Shown: positions 56,038 to 64,000 of the stretch, one piece after another
Position numbering within the stretch: position 1 is the stretch's first letter
Layout of the letters: each line of letters begins with the position of its first letter
NCBI GenBank assembly: GCA_015179045.1
Contig: WHUZ01000002.1
Span: forward strand, 2,046,001-2,110,000
Direction of reading: 5' to 3'
DNA: 64,000 bases
DNA from: Kalaharituber pfeilii
Lineage: Eukaryota; Ascomycota; Pezizomycetes; Pezizales; Pezizaceae
Notes under the pieces: model-generated
What the model was told of the DNA's origin: nothing
Database searches by the model: none
The model's input: the letters and a program-made list of their open reading frames with translations, nothing else
Translations under genes and position numbers: made by a program

Positions 56038-56217
56038 TTTCGAGTTTGAGCTTGAAGCTGGATTTATGTGATTAAGAGCGTTTGATAGGCGTCTGACTGG
56101 AACTGAAGTAAAATTTGAAGAGGAAGTCAAGGGAGTTGAGAAAAAATTGGCTTCTGATGACCCACCAGCGATGGAAGGCTCGGTTCTAATATTTATATTC
56201 GAATCCCGTCCCAACAT

Positions 56218-59200
56218 CTTCCCAAATCTCGCCTGATAAATCTATGTAACAATTGATTCAAGTGAAGTTGCTTTTGCCTGTACTTCCTTCCGTGAATAGA
56301 CCCCGATGTTCCAGAGTCCTGTTAGTCTGGTTGGCACGACCCCCGATCGTCAGTCCTGCAGCTAGTAAGGAACAGGTCCTAGAAGCTTTACTCGAACACC
56401 AGGATCGTGATATAGATCAAGCGTTTTCTTGTTTTTTAGTGGCCTTCGGCAGGGAGAGGAAAAAATTAGTTCTAACAACATTCCAGCGGATACGCGGACG
56501 TACGTAGGAACTATGTAGCATCCTTACTAGATGTAGATAGAGAGATTCGAGGATAAGAAACAGGTTAGAGATATGTAATCCAGAATGGCAATTGGATCAG
56601 ACTATGGTAGTCCCGTGACCAGAGACTAAGCGACGCCTTCGCATATGTCCGCATCAAGGTTTAGCATATACTTATGCAACTGGAAACGAAGCCTAAGATT
56701 GGAATGCTCAACAATGTGTACCGCTATGTCGTCGGGAGGTCAGCTCTGTATGCTATGGTTTATGCCACCAAACATCGTCGAAGGCCAACTCACTTTCGGA
56801 TTCCACTCTTAACGAATTGTGGTGGTCTAGTCGGCAAATTGCGGGGATAGTCAAGCTGCGTATGGAGGCGAATCGGGTCCGCCTTCGCTGTATTTCTCTT
56901 CTATCCGTAGCAAGATAGACTGGAAATGTGGCAAGATAGTTTGGAAGTCGTCTGTAAGTAGAGAGTCCGACGAGACTCCGAGCCCATGTCGGCGTGACCA
57001 TGCTATGTCGGAAAACCTCATGCATCCGTATCATTCGTGCGAGAGTATCATATGGGCGGTAAAAAAGTCTTGCAAGAGGTCGTCTCCACATGCGGAGTGC
57101 AGGCGTATGTACATTTAAGCGAGCCAGAGAGCTCTAGGAGTCATGTAAAAAGTTAGTCTCCCCCAGTATCAAGCGATGACGCTTGTCTCAAAATGTCTGT
57201 CTGATACCCTTGCAGGGCGTTATGCAACCAGACTATGTCCGATATGCACTAGGTGCCCCGGGCAACCCTGGTTGTCAGCACTCAACTCGGGCATACGTTC
57301 GGATGGAGAACACCCTCTTGGTATGTACGAGTACTGTATTATCGCAACTGGACCGAGATAGCCTCCTCTCGCTTGCTGTAGTGGCCCTAATAGGTCTGGA
57401 GGCCAGGGATGGCTGTCCACTTTCTTCAAGCTTTCATTTCGCAACCTATCCCTCTTCCTCTCTATATGCTCCCAATATCCTAAGCACCTCCCCTCACCTC
57501 ACTCATACTAGTACTCTAGTCTCGTAACCACTCATACTCTGGAGAAACTCACTCCGGCCCTCGCCGTGGGCAAAGGCTCTTTGCACTGACCTGGATTTTC
57601 TCAACACCTATACAACTCTCATATCATTCCCCATAGCCTACTCTACAGCGCAAAACGTACTGTAACATTTGCGTGGCCGCCCGGGCCCTGATAGCCATTC
57701 TGCTGGGCGAGGAAGCAAAAGACGAGCCATTTGGACTTGCCCTTGTCCTTTGCCCCTCAGCGATCTGCCCCTCTAAAAACAGATCTCGGTCACGCCGCGC
57801 AGCCAAACGTCAGTGTCAAGGACAAGGCAGCCGTCTCCACGCAGAATCAAACGAAGCTGCCGGAAGAGATCATTAACGGCCTCTTCCACAACTCAATGTC
57901 ACTCACATTTGGCATCCATGATGTGTTGTTCGATCATCCTAATTCCAACCCATCGCCCTATGGTTCATAGCAACAATCTTCTCGGCTAGACAAGGTAGGC
58001 CCAGGAGCTTAAGTGGGCCAGGACATGAAAGACCTCGGTAACAAGATAGACAAAAATCTGACAAAACTGATGCCAAAATCGATCGGGCAATTTACTATTA
58101 TTCCGGTGACTATATTCTAAAGTGAGGATTCGATATCTTCATAAAAACGGATAGAAAAATGAAAGGGCTATGCTGAAACGAATCACGCTGGCGGGAAGGA
58201 GACAACCTCGAACCCAAGAGAACATGACTATAGAACGGTATGGTGATGTGCATCAATAAGGGACCCGTGTCAGCCGAAATTATGGGCTTAAAGTTGAGAC
58301 TCTTCCTTGTCACCCAACCAGATCTGATTGAAGTGTAAACCCCATAGATAAGTACTATTTCGTCTGCTCTACAACTTGATGATGTCCGATTTAAAAAATA
58401 TGAAGGCGTTGTTGAGTTATAGGGTTTTGAAAACCCTATACTTTGTATGAGAAGCCCTTGCAATGTAATATACTAAAGTAGCCAAGAATTTAGAATTAGT
58501 ACTAGTGTAAGTCAAATTCTAACTAAATATGGAAATGATCTACTTAATCCTCGGTGACTTGGCTTGTGTACCATCTAGAGATATGCTTCCATAGTACGCA
58601 AACATCTATAAAAAAAAGCGATTAATGATAATATCAGAAATAGGTGACAGGCTTGTAGACCATGTTGATATCTGAGCTCAATAGCAGAAAAGTCCATATC
58701 TATTATATTTTCATCAACTCCTGATAAACATTTGTTGCCATGCTCAAATCGTGAATCTCCTGTACATCACGTTGTTCTTCCTTGATCTGACTCAAATTTA
58801 TCTTCCAAAGATTCTTCACTTTTGCTAAATACAATGGAAGTATCTACTTTCACTGTAACTGATATTTTTTACTTCCTGCTAGCAGCAGTGCGCAGGCAAG
58901 CTCTTCTTCACTTAGTAGGACGAGGCATGTGGCATAGATGAGGCCAACATGTTCTACAGAACTAGTCTCTCCATAGAGAACAAGTAAGTAGAATATGCTC
59001 ACTCTTAGGAACTTCGCTCAAGTTGTCCGATGTCAAAAAACAGGTTCGTTATAGGGATATGTGGTACTGAATTTGCGAAGTTGTGGGCTCAGGGGCGAGC
59101 AGGCGACAACAGTACAAGGGGAACAAGACAATTTTTGTCATATTAGTCAGCAAGCGGGCGAATGTAACAACTGGTCCCTTGTTGATGCACATCACCATAA

Positions 59201-62102
59201 GTGTAGAAATTAGTTGATCATATACACTAATTAGCTGAGCTTGTTGCAGGCTTTTCTCAATGGAAAATAGAAATTAACCTACATCTTAATTTCTTTGGTC
59301 CAATTATATTTCCCTTGAATACCGTTAGAAGTCGGTCACCAGAATTTGTGATGTCTCGTCTTATCCTTGGCCGGGTTATTAAACTGGCATTTCCTGAAAG
59401 ATCTCTATTTTAGATATACCGTCTACTCTTGTTATACCGCATCGCCAAAATCCGGCATTTTTCGTCCTGTATGGCAAGGGTCCAGAATAAAATGCTTGAC
59501 AGAAACACAATAGGGTTTGGCTTATTAAGCAGAATAGGCTCTGGTTCACTAGACTATGGGTTGGCAGCCAAAGATACTGGAAATTTCCTATTTTAAAAAT
59601 AGATCGATACCCGCAGCCCAGACTAACCCGCAGCCTACTTTGTCGATTCCATATCGAGGTAAGCAAGAATCTTCCAGTTTTATGTGAAGGTGGGGTAGTC
59701 AAGATTGGACATATCCGTATTAGCGCATCCTGTATAGCAAATATTCCTTCTACGGAGACAAGGGGGGATTCTTGTCTGGATGTTGCTGTCCTGTCCGGAA
59801 TTGGGGCGTCTAATATAGCAAAGGCAATTTGTATGGGGTTGTCGCAGGCAGAGGCCATCAGATATAGCAAGGGAGATTGTATCTGTGTGTTTGCCGTGGT
59901 ATATTAGACATTTTCTCGGGTCACCAATTAATCAGACAAAAGTCGACACCCTGAGTGCTAATGTCTGTTGAGGTATATTATGAAGTGCGTTGAATTCAGG
60001 GCATAAAGTAACTTTATGGTGATTTACACAGCGTGTCTTGAGAGGGTAGCTACGTCGTTTAGACATCCTGGGAGTCGAATTCTGCGGCAGAGATGCAGTT
60101 GACTGTAGATTAGACAGCATATGAGGGGTTCAGCAGCAGCGATGCAGGTAAGGGTATATCTCAATGCGTACGAGTGGAATTCATCGGGGGAGAGGAATCT
60201 GAGAGTTACAGTGACCCTATGAGCATAGGGCGCGCTGCGCCTAATTCCACTACTCTACGCACTGAGTCCTCTGTGGGGAGGTGGTTGGGCAGAGGAAGTG
60301 AAGGCAGTATCAGGGAGAAGATTACTGAGCATGAGCGAGAGTTGTTTGATTATTGCAACCAGACTATTTGATTATATAGCAAGTGCAGAACCAATATTAG
60401 AAAGACATAACTGTAGAAAGGTTGAAGGTAATAGAAAACGAGTATGAACAGATGAATAAACAGTGAATAGGAAGGATGAAAGATGAAGATGAATATGAAA
60501 GATGAAAGATGAAGAAGGTAGAAAGAATGCCCTTCTTATACCAGTTGGTGCAGCATCATCATTTCTAAGCACTTCCATGCCTCTGGACTTACCTTCATCG
60601 TGTGTATGTAACCCAGCATTGCCTATATCGCCATACGACCCTCGTGACCTGCGGCGTCCGAGCCCAGCGTCAGCGCGGTAATAGTAGCTTAGATACTCCG
60701 TACACTTACCCCAATATTGCCCTAATTCTGAAGACTTTTTACGGGTCACTGCACTTACAGCGTGCAGTTGAATGGGAAAAAAAAAAAAAAAAGGTTGCAA
60801 AAAGCAAAAACAAGTTGCCCTATTCGAATTGAATCATAGGAACCAGAATATTACAACCTATATTATTATTTGCTTTGAACATGCCAGGTAACCGTCTTCC
60901 CCAGCTCAGAGTCGAACCGGGGCTCTCAATTCTATACCCACTTTCATCACTAGATGAAACAGCAGTTCACCCAAAGAAAATTTTTGATCTCTCGAACCCA
61001 TACACTCCACCCTATCTTACAAACACCACCCACCACACACCCCGCGCCCAGCAGTCGCAACATCCCGCCCGTCCCACCACCTCTCAATCGCACCCATCCC
61101 CCCAGCTACCTCTCACGACCATCAACAGCTGATGCGATAGTACAAATTACTCCTTTGTAGGCTGACTACTCTCGTATGCTTTTGTTGCATTTTTTTTGTT
61201 CGTTTTATCTGGCAATATATCAATTCTTTTTACCCTCTAAATTGTATGTATACCAACGGCATCTTGCTTGTGATGATTTTGTGGTTACACAGAAGCTTTT
61301 GGACCGGACCAGGTCAATGGTATGGTCAGCGGAGGAATGCCTGGCTGAGCTGTGTGCGAATTCCAAAGCAACGGGTTGTGTTATGCTGTAAAAAAAAAAA
61401 ATATTCCGAAAGACGCACATGCTGGCCGCATTGTGCGGGTATGATACATAGGGCTTGTAGGCTTAAACTTGTAGCTGCATGGCGGCTTACAGTTGCGCGT
61501 ACATGGAGCTTCAGACGGACCAGGACTTTGAAAGCGGTGAGCTAAGTATCAATTCCAAAGCAAGCGGGCCCATAGTCTGGTTGCACTACCCCTCATAAGG
61601 GCTAGTTCTGTACAGTACTGTACAGTACTAGTCTCGTGCCCAGGATTTGTACTTAAAACACCAGAATACCACTCCTTATGATACAAGCGCACATGGCCTT
61701 GATTTCTAGCGTCCAGACGGCATGCTTTGCATCACTGGTGTTCTGTACCTGTATGATTGTCGGTTGATGGTGCGAAGCTCGCTATAGTTACCGACAATGG
61801 TTAGTAATTCAAGGTTGCGGGTGGATCTCGTGCCCTCAGAGCTCCATCATGCCCACGCCATCCCTTGCTGAATTTATTTGGGCTTCATTACTGGGCATGA
61901 TCGTATCGCGTGTCCTGAGCAACACAAGTTGGATACACCATTCATTCCAGAGAGAATTCGACGGCGATTCTGCACGGTTGGGACTATTCGCACAGTTTCA
62001 AGACAAAAATTAGAATCAATTGGCACAAGCAAGAATCATACCTGCAATACCATCTTTGAGCTTATCGCGTGTGAATAATCACCATCTCCGACTGTCCCTG
62101 AC
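56218..62102. other. 5.9-kb gene-poor region
   Basis: No gene is supported. Longer ORFs (112 codons at 56753-57091 minus; 163 codons at 59379-59870 minus; 142 codons at 60372-60800 minus) have no family resemblance. An inverted-repeat pair (58239-58265 and 59173-59199) is listed separately. A16 occurs at about 60778-60793. The segment 57673-57970 has open frames in two registers (with PEEIINGLFHNSMSL) that read like a decayed protein. A B-box-like sequence near 60905 was considered and rejected as a tRNA. Confidence 0.45.
58239..59199. mobile_element. Possible element bounded by 27-bp inverted repeats
   Basis: 58239-58265 (TATGGTGATGTGCATCAATA, then AGGGACC) and 59173-59199 are inverted copies with one mismatch. 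The 907 bp between them encode no recognisable transposase and contain short AT-rich ORFs only. No target-site duplication was seen flush with the arms. A non-autonomous DNA transposon is the simplest reading. Confidence 0.5.
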
Positions 62103-63325
62103 ATGGAGAGTACAAGTGAGGATGCTCAAAACAACCTCACTCCAACCAACTTCTTATCAGCACTATCATGGTATAGGCTCTTGCTGAACCCCACGAGTTC
62201 TCTTGGTACAGGATTAGCTAACTGTGTATCATAGGCTTCTGGGCTGGATCTAGTATGTTCTTTGTTATTTTTCGCTTTTTAGGGTAGTGTTTGACGAAAC
62301 TTTATATTGAGAACAAAAGCTCATGACTACAGCTTTCTTTGCTGGGCCTTTTCATCATACCCTCAACCGATAATCAATTTCCGGCGGAAAAGTGTGACCG
62401 GACTATCACTCGACTATTTCACCGTTAACATATTAGCGCACTCTTGTTACACCATTTCCTGCGTCGCATTCTTATACAGCGATATTATCAGAAAACAGTA
62501 CAGACAGAGATGGGGAGCAAATGTCGGAGATCCAACCGTACGGGTAAATGATTTAGCTTTTACGGTATGTTACTAATACAGGCACAAACATTGGAATAAA
62601 CATTAAGTAAGAGTTATATAGGCACATGCTTTGTTTTGGTCTTGCTTCACAATCACACAGTTTTACTGGTGGGGCTACACAAGGCTTTCTAGTCAACGCC
62701 TTTCCAGAGGAATGAAATATTTCATTCTCGGAAGCCTTGCAGTAGTCGGAGTAGTCTGTCTGTTGGTCGTTTTCACATCCGAAACTGACGAGCCCATCAC
62801 AGAGCAGCCCTACAGTGGCTTTCTGGGAAAATGGGAATGGCTTGACGTAGTATGTATGCCAACCAAGAGACTTACTTTCTCCGTTCTGCTTACGAACCAT
62901 CATAAAAGATTTATACCCTCGGTAATCTCAAACTCCTCACTTCAGTTATCAAGTACTATCCTCAGGCACATCTGAATTATATCAACAAGTCCACTCGAGG
63001 GTGGTCAATTCATAAATGCGCCATGGATTTCGTCGGGTCAATTCTATCGCTTATGCAGCTCTTCATTGATGCATCTTTCACTCCTGGCGGCCTCACAAGC
63101 GTAATAGGCAACCCGCTGAAATTTTTGTTAGGGTTGGTTAGTGTTGGATTTGACATCGTGTTTATGTTACAGCATTGGGTCCTATATCCATCAAAGAGGG
63201 GTGAATATGAAATGGACCAAGAAAGGGAAGATGAAGGGGGTTCCAGGGCACTACTTGCTGACGGCCACGCACATGTGGATTACGGTACGCGTGCCGTTAA
63301 CTCCGAATTCCACAGTACTAAATAA
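62103..63325 (+). CDS. Cystinosin homologue (PQ-loop lysosomal/vacuolar cystine transporter)
   Basis: Seven-helix PQ-loop membrane protein; the family exports cystine from lysosomes/vacuoles with protons (human CTNS, fungal Ers1). Five exons: 62103-62170, 62235-62252 (18 nt), 62333-62564, 62622-62849 and 62909-63325; introns 57-80 bp; 320 residues in frame. First PQ loop: FSSYPQPIINFRRKSVTGLS; then LDYFTVNILAHSCYTISCVA and NDLAFTAHALFW across intron 3. Second PQ loop: KYYPQAHLNYINKSTRGWSI, followed by MDFVGSILSLMQLFIDA and GFDIVFMLQHWVLYP. Helices are spaced as in cystinosin. The first exon gives a short N-terminus (MESTSEDAQNNLTPTNFLSA) with an NLT glycosylation site. The tiny second exon is needed for the conserved LGW-Y motif and is frame-consistent. 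Intact. Confidence 0.92.
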
Positions 63326-64000
63326 TGTCATGGGCGGCATAGAATTCATCTAATACTCTAGGTATTTTATAGACTTCCAAGATTCAATTCATGAAAGAAG
63401 AGAAACCTCAAAATAACCCTGTCTGCCTTCTCTCATCCCAAACATGACTTTTAAATGTATGGTAGCTAGTATGGTAGCTATGGTCAATGTCAAAGCACTA
63501 TAGAATTGGCTCCTAATGCGGATGTATACTACTGGCCATGTTTCGCAATTGGGAGGTTCTAGGCTAAATAATGTGGTAGAGAAATTATAACAAGCAATCA
63601 GGAAGAAATATTTTTAAATATTCTAGACGTCAACGTATGATAGTCTCATCTTCAACAAAGTAGCTACAGCGTCTGGGTACTTACGAGATTACAAAAGCTC
63701 ATGTTGTTTTACAATAGTAATTACATTACTTAACCTGGAAATCTCCTGTAAGAACTATTTCTGCAGGGGGCATCAAACAGAACGCTCTCAACTTAGGGAC
63801 TACTTCTAATAAAGAGACCCATGCCACTGAGTATAATCCCGCTTCTATCCACACTTCGAGAACATCCATACTCATGTCAACCAGACTGTGGAACCCATAC
63901 TGTTGAGGCTATAACCGCAACTTCCAACGCACTTGTGTACTTGTGTACTTGTATCTATTATTAAGTCTTGCTCAGTTTGTACTGGAGCCTAGTAACATCT
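63326..64000. other. Right-end flank
   Basis: AT-rich 3' flank of the cystinosin homologue. No gene, repeat or RNA recognised; a short CTTGTGTACTTGTGTACTTG repeat lies near 63930. Confidence 0.35.

Noticed and set aside
56753..57091. 112-codon Arg-rich minus-strand ORF
   Set aside because: No domain or homologue recognised, surrounding DNA has no gene structure.
60895..60940. tRNA-like sequence on the minus strand with GGTTCGACTC (B-box/T-loop match)
   Set aside because: No matching T-stem, acceptor stem or anticodon arm could be drawn; only the B-box-like stretch fits, so it is not called a tRNA.

Overview
This window looks like nuclear DNA of a filamentous ascomycete (Pezizomycotina; a Pezizomycetes-like lineage is possible but I cannot prove it). 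The evidence is fungal housekeeping genes with short GT-AG introns (mostly 57-115 bp, branch sites of the CTAAC type), fused fungal enzymes such as Ade2, and decayed transposons of classes common in fungi. No plasmid, phage, CRISPR or bacterial operon structure is present.

Layout: the left end (1-484) holds the 5' part of deoxyhypusine hydroxylase. From about 0.5 to 13 kb the DNA is repeat-rich: an LTR fragment, a decayed copy of the 3' end of an alcohol dehydrogenase, a dead piggyBac transposase gene interrupted by a LINE-type insertion with a perfect target-site duplication, a 632-bp element with perfect 36-bp inverted ends, a Crinkler-type gene (ubiquitin-like header, P-loop NTPase, restriction-nuclease-like C-terminus), a solo LTR with target-site duplication, and several degenerate tandem repeats. 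From 13 to 20.6 kb come molybdopterin synthase small subunit, threonine synthase and AIR carboxylase (Ade2). A Ty1/copia integrase relic (21.3-22.3 kb) precedes Rtf2. A dense stretch from 25 to 38 kb carries an ACMSD-family amidohydrolase, cytidine deaminase, an Env9-like SDR divergent from anthranilate phosphoribosyltransferase, glutathione synthetase and the Pso2/Snm1 nuclease. Then come a secreted endonuclease/exonuclease/phosphatase protein (40-42 kb), a 4.4-kb repeat-bearing gap, DHBP synthase (Rib3), Swp1, a Tc1/mariner relic, a Rieske-AIF oxidoreductase, a zinc alcohol dehydrogenase, a 6-kb gene-poor gap and a cystinosin homologue near the right end.

The genes are mostly unrelated housekeeping functions (threonine, tryptophan, purine, riboflavin, glutathione, molybdenum cofactor, pyrimidine salvage, DNA repair) and do not form a biosynthetic cluster. 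The most unusual gene is the Crinkler at 7.3-9.6 kb, which sits inside the transposon-rich block. A second notable pattern is that three adjacent genes (25.0-30.7 kb) contain four apparent frameshifts, each explained by one missing G in a G-run, which suggests a local sequence error rather than three neighbouring pseudogenes.
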